DNA of 64,000 nucleotides, taken from positions 62,001-126,000 of the forward strand of contig CAJTCS010000003.1 in the NCBI GenBank assembly GCA_910574995.1, written 5' to 3'. The position numbers and the translations under genes are program-made. Shown piece by piece: positions 16,289-23,817 of the stretch. The notes beneath the pieces are model-generated. The model was given only the letters and a program-made list of their open reading frames with translations. It was not told where the DNA came from and did no database searches. Source of the DNA: Oscillospiraceae bacterium. Its GTDB lineage: Bacteria; Bacillota; Clostridia; Oscillospirales; Acutalibacteraceae. Each line of letters begins with the position of its first letter. The stretch's first letter is position 1.

Positions 16289-16576
16289 AGTGAGTTGATG
16301 TCCCAAGACGAAATCGCCGTGATGGACGGCGGAAAGTGTATTTTGCAGGTGCGGGGTGTGCGTCCCTTTTTCAGTGAGAAATACGACATCACCCGGCATC
16401 CGCAGTACAGATACCTTTCCGACGCCGACAAGAAAAACGCTTTTGACGTGGACGGGTATCTTGCCGCCATGCGCCGCAGGCAGCGGCAGGTGGTGACGCA
16501 GGAGGAAGTCTTTGACTTCTACGAAATCGACCTGTCGGACGAAGAAACCGGCGAAGCCGACGCCGCCGAGGAATGA
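16289..16576 (+). pseudogene. C-terminal fragment of VirD4/TraG-type conjugative coupling protein
   Basis: About 95 residues (ELMSQDEIAVMDGGKCILQV, then RGVRPFFSEKYDITRHPQYR, YLSDADKKNAFDVDGYLAAM). This is the typical end of coupling-protein ATPases from Tn916/CTn-like elements; the ATPase core is missing. The frame is closed upstream by TGA at 16277-16279, so the 5' part was lost. Composition is G+C-rich again, unlike the preceding cargo genes. The next fragment is a Maff2 gene, as in intact conjugative elements. Confidence 0.75.
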
Positions 16577-16621
16577 GGCGGCAATCCAACAACAACATTT
16601 TGAAATTATGGAGGTAAATTT

Positions 16622-16762
16622 ATGGAGTTTTTTAACAGCGCGATCGAAGTTTTGCAGACCCTCGTTGTCGCCCTGGGCGGCGGCCTGTGCGTGTGGGGCG
16701 GCATCAATCTCCTGGAGGGCTACGGGCAGGACAACCCCGGTTCCAATGCTCATGTACGGTAA
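16622..16762 (+). pseudogene. Truncated Maff2-family membrane protein of a conjugative element
   Basis: 46 codons from an ATG preceded by GGAGGTAAATTT: MEFFNSAIEVLQTLVVALGG then CVWGGINLLEGYGQDNPG. Maff2 proteins are about 70 residues and continue with a second hydrophobic helix. Here the sequence changes after DNPG to SNAHVR and stops, so the 3' part has been lost at a junction near 16740. Confidence 0.7.
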
Positions 16763-16834
16763 AGAAGCAAGCAACCGAAAACAAGAGATAGACCGCCAGC
16801 ACCACACTATTCCGAACAAAAGACTAAAAGACAA

Positions 16835-16983
16835 GCATTGTGGAAATGTGCATAACTGGCTATGGAATCATGGATAACTCTATTCACAGGACATGGAAAA
16901 GCTAAAGTGCAGCTTTCCCATGTCCTGCAAACAGAGTTACCCACAACTCCATAAGACAGCCAGTTATACACATTCCCACAATG
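16835..16983. repeat. Long imperfect inverted repeat (149 bp)
   Basis: The two arms start and end with GCATTGTGG(A/G)AATGTG and pair along about 65 bp with few mismatches and one small gap, including AACTGGCT/AGCCAGTT and GGACATGG/CCATGTCC. Several TGTGNATAAC-like words, similar to DnaA boxes, occur in the arms. It lies between the Maff2 fragment and the TetR gene. It could be a replication-related element, a MITE or an RNA hairpin; the sequence alone does not decide. Confidence 0.75.
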
Positions 16984-17023
16984 CCGACTACTGCTGAATC
17001 CCTCTCATTCATTCAAAATTATC

Positions 17024-17052
17024 TTGACAAGCTCCTTAATTATGGATATACT
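17024..17052 (+). promoter_or_regulatory. Promoter of the tetR-family gene
   Basis: TTGACA (17024-17029), 17-bp spacer and TATACT (17047-17052). The operator-like repeat at 17057-17076 covers the expected start site. Confidence 0.8.
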
Positions 17053-17056
17053 TATA

Positions 17057-17076
17057 CATACCGAATAAATGTATGT
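17057..17076 (+). promoter_or_regulatory. Predicted TetR-family operator 1
   Basis: CATACCGAATAAATGTATGT has ATAC/GTAT half-sites and matches the site before the ABC operon (17783-17802, opposite strand) at 18 of 20 positions. Its position just after the -10 box suggests autorepression. Confidence 0.7.
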
Positions 17077-17089
17077 GGAGGTGATATCT

Positions 17090-17740
17090 ATGGCACGAAA
17101 CAAATACCCGGAAGTAACCGTTGAAAAAATATTAGAAGTATCGCAGCGGCTATTTCTTACAAATGGATATGACAATACTACAATTCAAGATATTGTAGAA
17201 GAACTTGGAGGACTTACAAGAGGGGCGATTTATCATCACTTCAAATCAAAAGAGGAAATCATGGACGCTTTGACTAATAAGATGTTCCTTGAAAAAAATC
17301 CATTTGATATTGTGAAAAAACAAAAAAACTTAAATGGACTGCAAAAAATGAAAATGGCGATGGCATTAAACCAATCGGATAAAGAAACTATCGACCTATC
17401 ATTGCAAGCAATACCTATTCTGAAGAATCCCCGTATACTTGCAGGAATTTTTGAATCTAATAAGCAGTTGCTTAGTCCTCTGTGGTTTGAGCTTCTTACC
17501 GAGGGAAATAGAGATGGTTCTATCCATACTGAATATGCCAAAGAACTATCAGAGCTAATCCCTTTATTTGATTTATGGCTGACACCATCAATCTATCCAG
17601 CAACAACAGAAGAAATACATCACAAATTTATATTTATAAAAGAATTATTAGATAAAATGGGGCTTCCACTGATTGATGACGAAATCATGGAAGATGTTGA
17701 AAAAACCCTTTCCAATATGGGCGAAATCAAATCAGAGTAA
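17090..17740 (+). CDS. TetR/AcrR-family transcriptional regulator
   Basis: 216 residues from the ATG at 17090 (GGAGGTGATATCT upstream). The N-terminal DNA-binding domain is clear: ILEVSQRLFLTNGYDNTTIQDIVEELG then GAIYHHFKSKEEIMDAL. The ligand-binding half is not assigned to a subfamily. It lies next to an ABC exporter operon, and a matching operator stands before each of the two units, so it very likely represses itself and the exporter until an inducer binds. AT-rich cargo composition. Confidence 0.9.
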   Translation: MARNKYPEVTVEKILEVSQRLFLTNGYDNTTIQDIVEELGGLTRGAIYHHFKSKEEIMDALTNKMFLEKNPFDIVKKQKNLNGLQKMKMAMALNQSDKETIDLSLQAIPILKNPRILAGIFESNKQLLSPLWFELLTEGNRDGSIHTEYAKELSELIPLFDLWLTPSIYPATTEEIHHKFIFIKELLDKMGLPLIDDEIMEDVEKTLSNMGEIKSE

Positions 17741-17775
17741 AAATAAAACCGCCTTTTTAGGCAGTTTTATTTTTC
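17741..17775 (+). terminator. Terminator after the tetR-family gene
   Basis: AAAACCGCCT pairs with AGGCAGTTTT (one mismatch), followed by ATTTTT. Confidence 0.75.
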
Positions 17776-17782
17776 GACCAAT

Positions 17783-17802
17783 ACATACAATTAGTCGGTA
17801 TG
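17783..17802 (-). promoter_or_regulatory. Predicted TetR-family operator 2
   Basis: On the minus strand CATACCGACTAATTGTATGT, identical to operator 1 at 18 of 20 bases. It lies 17 bp before the ABC ATPase start codon. Its AGGAGG site follows immediately. Confidence 0.7.
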
Positions 17803-17818
17803 AAAAGGAGGATATTTT

Positions 17819-18553
17819 ATGAGTTACAAATTAGCCATATCAACAAAACGGCTGGTAAAAACTTTTAACGGAAAAGAGGTTATACGAAGTTGCAATATGT
17901 CAGTTGAAAAAGGGGCTATATATGGCTTTGTTGGGAAAAACGGGGCAGGAAAAACAACGGTCATAAAAATGTTGTTAGGATTGTTAAAGCCAACATCGGG
18001 AGAAGCAACTGTTTTGGGGCTTGATTCCATAAAAGACAATTTGGAAATATTAAGGCGTACAGGCAGTTTAGTTGAAACTCCTATCTTTTATGAACACCTA
18101 TCTGCTCTTGATAATCTTGAAATACATCTTGGCTATATGAATATGCAAGAAACAAACCTTGAAAATGTGATGGAAATAGTCGGTTTATCAAATGTCGGTG
18201 TACAACCTGTTTCCACATTTTCGTTAGGTATGCGCCAAAGGCTGGGAATTGCAAGAGCGCTGGTACATAAGCCGGAATTATTGATTTTAGACGAACCTAT
18301 AAATGGGCTTGACCCGGTTGGCATTAAAGAAATGAGGGAGCTTTTTTTACGCCTTGCAAAACAAAACGGTATTACTATTTTGTTGTCAAGCCATATATTG
18401 TCAGAAGTAGAGCAGATTGCGGACAAGATAGGATTTATTGTTGATGGGGCTATAAAATGTGAAGTAAGTCCTCTGGAAATCAAAATGAATTATCCGGCAG
18501 GAATCGAAGATTATTTCATGCAAATTGTAAATGGAGGGAAAGCAGATGAATAA
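17819..18553 (+). CDS. ABC transporter ATP-binding protein
   Basis: 244 residues. Walker A is GKNGAGKTT (about residues 38-46), the signature is FSLGMRQRLGIARAL, Walker B is LLILDEPINGLDP, and the switch His lies in LLSSHILSEVEQIADKIG. It resembles the bacitracin/lantibiotic-type export ATPases (BcrA-like). Its stop overlaps the permease start by 8 bp. It should energise export by the adjacent membrane protein. Control by the neighbouring TetR protein is inferred from the shared operator. Confidence 0.9.
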   Translation: MSYKLAISTKRLVKTFNGKEVIRSCNMSVEKGAIYGFVGKNGAGKTTVIKMLLGLLKPTSGEATVLGLDSIKDNLEILRRTGSLVETPIFYEHLSALDNLEIHLGYMNMQETNLENVMEIVGLSNVGVQPVSTFSLGMRQRLGIARALVHKPELLILDEPINGLDPVGIKEMRELFLRLAKQNGITILLSSHILSEVEQIADKIGFIVDGAIKCEVSPLEIKMNYPAGIEDYFMQIVNGGKADE

Positions 18554-18863
18554 ACTAATTAAATTTGAATTAAAAAGGAATAGTCTGAAAACCTATCATA
18601 TTGCAGTGGTTATTATCACAGTGGTTATATTGAGTTTTTTATATCTTTTGGCAGCAATCCCTCAAATTGATGCGGCAGATTCAGACACAGAAATGTTTAT
18701 GTCATACGATTTCATAATAGGGCTTGGCAATATTATAAGCATGGCTATTTTTTCTATAATGTCCTCTGTCATGGCTTCAAAATTTATTGTTGATGAATAC
18801 ACAGGGAAAAAGGCAATTTTACTTTTTTCTTATCCTGTTTACAGGAAAAAGATATTCATCTAA
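18546..18863 (+). pseudogene. ABC-2 type permease, N-terminal part (frameshifted gene)
   Basis: 105 codons: MNKLIKFELKRNSLKTYHIA, two hydrophobic helices, then YTGKKAILLFSYPVYRKKIF, which is typical of ABC-2 permeases related to BcrB. The frame ends at TAA 18861-18863. The continuing family sequence (KIIIVFFYTAISMLVCNGIA) is found in a shifted frame immediately after, so a one-base change near 18850-18870 appears to have broken the gene. Confidence 0.75.
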
Positions 18864-19252
18864 AAATAATTATAGTGTTTTTTTATACTGCTATCTCTAT
18901 GCTGGTTTGTAATGGAATAGCCACTACTGTTTTTTTATCAACTGAAAGTGTATTCCCCTTATGTCAAGATTCAATAGATATAACGCTGATAAGGAATTGC
19001 ATATTTTCGGTGCTTTGTTATTCGCTGATGTCAGCGTTGGTGTCGCTGGCTGCTGTTTGGTTTGGGTTTATGAAAAAGTCTATTATTGTTACGATTACTT
19101 CTGCATGTGTTATTGTATCAATTTTATGTCAGATTTTAGGTATGATACTTTTTATACGTCCTGTCATTATAGCCATTCTTGCTGTAATACTTATGATTGC
19201 AATAGCGGTGTGGATAAATTTACATAATCAAGTAGAAAAGATGGAGGTATAG
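18864..19252 (+). pseudogene. ABC-2 type permease, C-terminal part (frameshifted gene)
   Basis: About 125 residues with four hydrophobic helices (SALVSLAAVWFGF, IIVTITSACVIVSILCQ, IRPVIIAILAVILMIAIAVW). It continues the permease in another frame. The apparent GTG at 18875 has no ribosome-binding site, so it is unlikely to be translated alone. With the preceding part it adds up to a normal ~235-residue permease. Confidence 0.7.
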
Positions 19253-19260
19253 AATAACAT

Positions 19261-19881
19261 ATGGATTTAATTTTTCTTCATGGATTGGGGCAAAATCCCT
19301 CAAGCTGGAATGAAACATTATCTTTTCTGCCACAATGTATAAAAGCACACTGCCCAGACTTGCTTAATTTATGTGAAGATAAGACTTATGAAAAAATATA
19401 TCTTGCCTTTGAAAATTACGTTGACGATTTTTTAAATCCCATAAATCTTTGCGGAATCTCGTTAGGTGCAGTTTTGGCATTAAATTATACGTTGAATCAT
19501 GCTGATAAAGTTTCATCTTTAGTGTTGATTGCGCCACAGTACAAAATGCCGAAGCTATTATTAAGATTTCAAAATATAGTATTCCACATTATGCCAGACA
19601 GCCTTATTTCTAAAGATGGAATAGCAAAACAAGATATAATTCAATTAACAAATTCAATGAGGTTTTTGGATTTTGAGCAAGAGTTAAAAAGTGTCGTGTG
19701 TTCAACTTTAATTATATGCGGTCAAAAGGATACAGCAAATATTAAGGCGGCAAAGAAAATGGCAAATCTTATTTCTAATTCCAAATTATATTTAATTGAT
19801 AAATCAGGACATGAAATAAATATATTTGCTTCTAAAAAATTAGCAAATGCAATGAGTCTATTTTATAAGACAAATAATTAA
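19261..19881 (+). CDS. Alpha/beta-hydrolase of the ABC cargo operon
   Basis: 206 residues. The oxyanion segment HGLGQNPSSW is near the N-terminus, the nucleophile elbow is GISLG (Ser near residue 66), a likely acid lies in CGQKDTAN, and the His is in DKSGHEIN near residue 182. This forms a complete Ser-Asp-His triad pattern. It starts 8 bp after the permease stop, so it is probably co-transcribed. The substrate is unknown; detoxification or self-resistance linked with the exporter is a guess from context. Confidence 0.8.
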   Translation: MDLIFLHGLGQNPSSWNETLSFLPQCIKAHCPDLLNLCEDKTYEKIYLAFENYVDDFLNPINLCGISLGAVLALNYTLNHADKVSSLVLIAPQYKMPKLLLRFQNIVFHIMPDSLISKDGIAKQDIIQLTNSMRFLDFEQELKSVVCSTLIICGQKDTANIKAAKKMANLISNSKLYLIDKSGHEINIFASKKLANAMSLFYKTNN

Positions 19882-19974
19882 GGAGCAACAGACTAAGCAC
19901 TGCCTCACCTCTGAATTATAAATAAAACTGTAAACTACGCAATTCCCTTTAAGGGAGGAAAGGGGAAATTTCCT

Positions 19975-20634
19975 ATGGTTTTCACAGAAGCATACAAGGA
20001 GCATATCGAATATACATTTAATGCCTTTTGCAGAGTTGTCATACACTATGCCGCTATCAACGCATGGCGTGACAGAGATAAGCGGCGGCAAAGGGAAATA
20101 TCTTTTGAATACCTCACGGAAGAAAAGTTTTATCCATTCTGTACGTCAGACACATATTACATAGACCCCTACAAGCAATACCCGGTTATGATATGCGGTC
20201 AGAGGGTTATCTTCACAAACGGGGAGCTTGCCGAAGCCTTGTCTGCCTTGCCGGAGAAAAAGAGGGAAATCATTTATCTTTACTTTTTCGGACATTACAC
20301 ACAGCAGGAAATCGGGGAACTATACGGACGCTGCCGAAGTACGGCGTGGCATCACATACACAGCGCATTACAAAAGAAAACCAACGTCAGGAAGTTCATT
20401 TCCGTGGTGAAGAAGTACACGGACATGACCCAGCTTGACGCCACCATCCTGCGTGAGTTCGTGGAACAGATCAGGGTGTCCGAAACCTACACGACCGACG
20501 AACAGCAGAAGCAGGTGAAAATCCGGGAAATTGAAATCGTCTATAACTTCATTGGTGCGTTTGATTTTGAGGGAGCGCGGGAGCAATCCCAAACTGCCCA
20601 AGACAAAAATAATGCGAAAGTCGGCGCAGCTTGA
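19975..20634 (+). pseudogene. Chimera: element-type sigma-70-like regulator fused to serine recombinase C-terminus
   Basis: 219 residues. The first ~135 (EAYKEHIEYTFNAFCRVVIH, then ALPEKKREIIYLYFFGHYTQ, QEIGELYGRCRSTAWHHIHS) are a sigma region 4-like protein usual in conjugative elements. From about residue 140 the text changes to TNVRKFISVVKKYTDMTQLD, LREFVEQIRVSE and IEIVYNFIGAFDFEG, the DUF4368 end of large serine recombinases. A deletion joining the two genes in frame explains this best. The recombinase catalytic domain is absent, so it cannot act as an integrase. Expression is possible from the AGGGAGG site before the ATG. Confidence 0.75.
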
Positions 20635-20718
20635 CGCTACGCCGACCCTCGCTTAAAATGTTTTCTTACGTCACCGCCCTTTTGTGCCGGGGCTGTTTTG
20701 ACAATACCTGGCTTTATA

Positions 20719-20764
20719 CAAAAAAAGGAGGGCCTCTCGCAGCTGCCTGGGAGAGGCCCTTTCC
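20719..20764 (-). terminator. Terminator of ribU
   Basis: On the minus strand GGGCCTCTC pairs with GAGAGGCCC, followed by TCCTTTTTTT. It lies 16 bp after the ribU stop and marks the edge of the ordinary chromosome. Confidence 0.8.
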
Positions 20765-20779
20765 TGTCTTAGGAAAGCG

Positions 20780-21373
20780 TCAGGCTTTCCCCTTCAGGAT
20801 GGGGGAGATCTTCTTATAGATAACAAAGGTTATGGCCACACTGCATAGCCCCTTTACGAAGGTGAAGGGCGCGTTGAACCACAGCAGCGCCTGGAACAGG
20901 TTTTCAACAGCCGGGTTGATCAGCTGATAGGCGTTGATGATGGCTTCTTCCGGCATGAACACCATGTAGACGGGATAGGTGATGAAGTAATTGACAGGCA
21001 GGCTAATAAGCCCCATCACCGCCGCGCCCGCAAAAGAGCCGATGACCGCGCCTTTGCGGTTGTTCAGCTTTTTGTAAATAAGCCCGGCGGGCAGCACGAA
21101 AGCGGCCCCCAAAAGGAAATTGGAAAGCTCGCCCACGCACGAGGTGGTAGAAAAAGGCAGGTTCACCAGGTTTTTGATGAAGCAGACCGCCACGCCGGAC
21201 AAGGGCCCCAGGGAGAAAGAGGCAACAAGGGCGGGCAGCTCGGAGAAATCCAGCTTGATAAAGCTGGGCATGATGGGCACAGAGAAGCTGATGAACATCA
21301 GCAGGGCGGCAACCGCGCCCATGATGGCCGTAACGGCCAGTTTCCGGATGTCGAGCTTTTTGGTGGTAGGCAT
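20780..21373 (-). CDS. ribU: Riboflavin ECF transporter substrate-binding component RibU
   Basis: 197 residues with five to six membrane helices. ALLMFISFSVPIMPSFIKLDFSELP is the hallmark segment of RibU-type S components, followed by GPLSGVAVCFIKNLVN. The protein binds riboflavin and works with the shared ECF energising module, encoded elsewhere. It is preceded by an FMN riboswitch with its own terminator, so uptake should be shut off when FMN is plentiful. Confidence 0.92.
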   Translation of the reverse strand: MPTTKKLDIRKLAVTAIMGAVAALLMFISFSVPIMPSFIKLDFSELPALVASFSLGPLSGVAVCFIKNLVNLPFSTTSCVGELSNFLLGAAFVLPAGLIYKKLNNRKGAVIGSFAGAAVMGLISLPVNYFITYPVYMVFMPEEAIINAYQLINPAVENLFQALLWFNAPFTFVKGLCSVAITFVIYKKISPILKGKA

Positions 21374-21536
21374 AGACAGGTCAGTCCTTTCAAAAAAAGT
21401 TTAGTGTGAAAAATACGCAGAAAGGAACGATACCGGGCACAAAACGCTGCGTTTCCACGGCTTTTTGTGCGAATTCTGTATCGCATGGCGATTGATATGC
21501 AAAGACCAAAGGCAATTTTCACAGGGCGGCAAACGC

Positions 21537-21573
21537 AAAAACCCCCGGGCGCGCAAAAGCGGTCCCGGGGGGA
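21537..21573 (-). terminator. FMN riboswitch expression-platform terminator
   Basis: On the minus strand CCCCCCGGG (21572-21564) pairs with CCCGGGGG (21549-21542), followed by TTTTT. It lies between the aptamer and ribU, as expected for transcriptional control. Confidence 0.8.
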
Positions 21574-21620
21574 TGGACGCAAAGCAGGAACGCAGGCCAG
21601 CGGGTAACGCTGCCCTGTAA

Positions 21621-21760
21621 AATCTTCTTTCATCCGGACTGTACCGTCGGTACCGGAATTGCACCGGTTCGGCGGAGGGTTCGCCCTCCGTTCGCAGACT
21701 GTAGGGGGTTTAAGGCCCCTTTCACTGCCGGTCAGGAATTGCACCTTGCCCCGAAGATCA
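21621..21760 (-). ncRNA. FMN riboswitch (RFN element)
   Basis: The conserved boxes are present on the minus strand: ATCTTCGGGGCAAGGTG at the 5' end, CAATTCCTGACCGGCAGTG, then GAACCGGTGCAATTCCGG and a closing CGGATGAAAGAAGAT. The terminal GATCTTC/GAAGAT pairing closes the multi-branch aptamer. It is followed by a terminator and ribU. Confidence 0.95.
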
Positions 21761-21772
21761 TTTGCTGGTATC

Positions 21773-21802
21773 ATTGTAATACAAAGGGCTGGGCCTTGTC
21801 AA
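21773..21802 (-). promoter_or_regulatory. Promoter of the FMN riboswitch-ribU unit
   Basis: On the minus strand TTGACA (21802-21797), 18-bp spacer, TACAAT (21778-21773), 13 bp before the aptamer. Confidence 0.7.
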
Positions 21803-21937
21803 GGGCATATTTTTGGGGGGGATAGTAAACGCACTTGCGCGCGGTCCAGGGGTTGCGCCCCAAGAAGCCGCAAAGGAAGCGGCCGGCCTGGCTGCCGGGC
21901 TATCGGGACATATGGGGAAACAGGAAAGGAGACAACC

Positions 21938-23470
21938 ATGAAAATTTTTCAGAAGCAGGAGATAGAGCAGTTGGAGCAGGCCGGCGCCCAGGCGGGTGTG
22001 GCGCTTTCCTCGATGATGGAACAGGCCGGGCGGGCATTGGCCCTAGAGGTAGAAAGCCGCATGGGCGGCGTGGCGGACCAGCGCGTATGCCTGTTGTGCG
22101 GGGCTGGGAACAACGGCGGCGACGGCTTTGTGTGCGCGGGGCACTTAGCTATGCAGGGGGCGGTATGTACCGTGCTGCTGGTGCGGGGGGAACCCAAAGC
22201 GGCTTTGGCCCGGGGGGCGTTTGTACAGATGCCGGAGGCTGTCCGGCGCGTGCGCGCCGAGAGCCAACCGGCGGAAGCAGAACAGGCCCTGCGGGAGGCC
22301 GCCTGTATCGTAGATTGCGTTTTTGGCTTCGGTTTCCAAGGGGAACTGAAGGGGGATGCGGCCCGGTTCCTGTCCTTTAGCAACGGGCAAAGCTGCCTGC
22401 GGATAGCGGCCGACCTGCCCAGCGGCGTGGAGTGTGACACAGCCAGGGCAAGCGGCGGCGCGTTCCAGGCCCATGTTACAGTCGCCTTTACCGGGAAGAA
22501 GCCTGCCCACTGCTCTTACCCGGGCAAGGCCTTTTGCGGGGAGACTGTGGTGGCGCAGGTGGGCGTCCCGGAAGAACTGGTGGAAGCGGCCCGCACGGAG
22601 ATACAGGAGACAGGGAGCGGCTATATCCGGGCCTGCCTGCCCCAGCCGGACGCCCAAGCCAACAAAGGGAGCCAGGGCCGCCTGCTGCTGGTGTGCGGAA
22701 GCTACGGCATGTTGGGTGCGTGCAGTATGGCGGCCCGGGGCGCTTTGCGTACAGGCGTGGGGCTGGTGCACATCGCCATAGAGGAGCGGTCATACCCCAT
22801 CGTGGCCCAGGCCGTGCCCGAGGCGGTTTTCACAGTGTTGGACCTAACCTCCCCCGCCTGGCGGGAAAGCTTACAAGGCGCCCTGGAGGCGTGTACCGCC
22901 TGTGTCTTGGGCAGCGGGCTGGGGGCCTTGGCGGATACCCTGTGCCCCCCGGTGCTCTCCTACTTTGCCCACGCGCCCAAACCCCTGGTCATCGATGCCG
23001 ACGGCTTGAACTATTGTGCCCGCACCCCTGGCGCGCTGGAAAGCCCCTGCGGCCCGGTGGTAGCCACCCCGCACCCAGGGGAGATGGCCCGGCTGCTGCG
23101 CCGTACCGCGCAGGAGGTCCAGGCGGACCGGCTGGCGCTGGCCAGGCAGCTTGCCCAGGATACCGGGGCCGTCACAGTGCTTAAGGGCGCGGCTACCGTC
23201 ATCGTCGGGGAAGAAAGCGTGGCCTTGAACCCCAACGGCAACTGGGGCATGGCAAAGGGCGGCTCTGGGGACGTGCTGGCCGGTATGATCGGTTCCTTGT
23301 GCGCCCAGGGGGCGGGCGCTTACCAGGCGGCGGTAATGGGGGCGTACTTCCATGGTTTGGCAGGCGACCTTTGCAGGGAGCGGTTTACCGCCAGGGCCAT
23401 GCTGCCCACCGACCTGCCCGATATGCTGCCCGAGGCTTTCCGTCAAAGTGTGCCGGGCTTCCCCCTATAA
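21938..23470 (+). CDS. nnrD: Bifunctional NAD(P)H-hydrate epimerase/ADP-dependent dehydratase
   Basis: 510 residues from the ATG at 21938 (GGAAAGGAG upstream; the longer frame overlaps the riboswitch). The N-terminal epimerase domain (YjeF_N) has CGAGNNGGDGFVCAGHL and the Asp region VDCVFGFGF. The C-terminal kinase-like dehydratase has NKGSQGRLLLVCGSYGMLGA, ATPHPGEMARL and the nucleotide motif WGMAKGGSGDVLAGMIG. It repairs damaged NAD(P)HX, first by epimerisation and then by ADP-driven dehydration. A terminator follows directly. Confidence 0.93.
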   Translation: MKIFQKQEIEQLEQAGAQAGVALSSMMEQAGRALALEVESRMGGVADQRVCLLCGAGNNGGDGFVCAGHLAMQGAVCTVLLVRGEPKAALARGAFVQMPEAVRRVRAESQPAEAEQALREAACIVDCVFGFGFQGELKGDAARFLSFSNGQSCLRIAADLPSGVECDTARASGGAFQAHVTVAFTGKKPAHCSYPGKAFCGETVVAQVGVPEELVEAARTEIQETGSGYIRACLPQPDAQANKGSQGRLLLVCGSYGMLGACSMAARGALRTGVGLVHIAIEERSYPIVAQAVPEAVFTVLDLTSPAWRESLQGALEACTACVLGSGLGALADTLCPPVLSYFAHAPKPLVIDADGLNYCARTPGALESPCGPVVATPHPGEMARLLRRTAQEVQADRLALARQLAQDTGAVTVLKGAATVIVGEESVALNPNGNWGMAKGGSGDVLAGMIGSLCAQGAGAYQAAVMGAYFHGLAGDLCRERFTARAMLPTDLPDMLPEAFRQSVPGFPL

Positions 23471-23477
23471 GCCAAGA

Positions 23478-23514
23478 CAAAAAAGGCCCTGCCTACTGGC
23501 AGAGCCTTTTTGCA
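23478..23514 (+). terminator. Terminator after nnrD
   Basis: AAAAAGGCCCTGCC pairs with GGCAGAGCCTTTTT. The remaining ~300 bp before the next gene hold only a possible -10 box (TACAAT at 23753-23758) with no clear -35. Confidence 0.8.
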
Positions 23515-23817
23515 TAGCTTTTAAGAGGGTAAGGTGTTAGCAATATCCGTAGGACACAGCCACAGGTTCCCTGTTTTGGCAGGGGAAACCCTCATGGCCC
23601 ATCTATCCCAACAAGCAAAAATTTAGTTTTCAGCTTATTGGCTATAACGGAAAAGGTTTCCTTACATGCCACCATCATACCTCTTTTGGCCGGATTTGTC
23701 AAGAGACAAAGAGGTTACAAAAATATATATGGAAAGCGGCGGTACTTTGTGGTACAATATATAGATATTACCTGAGCGGCAGGGGAAAGGGGTGGGCCGG
23801 CCTGGTCCGGCAAAAGT

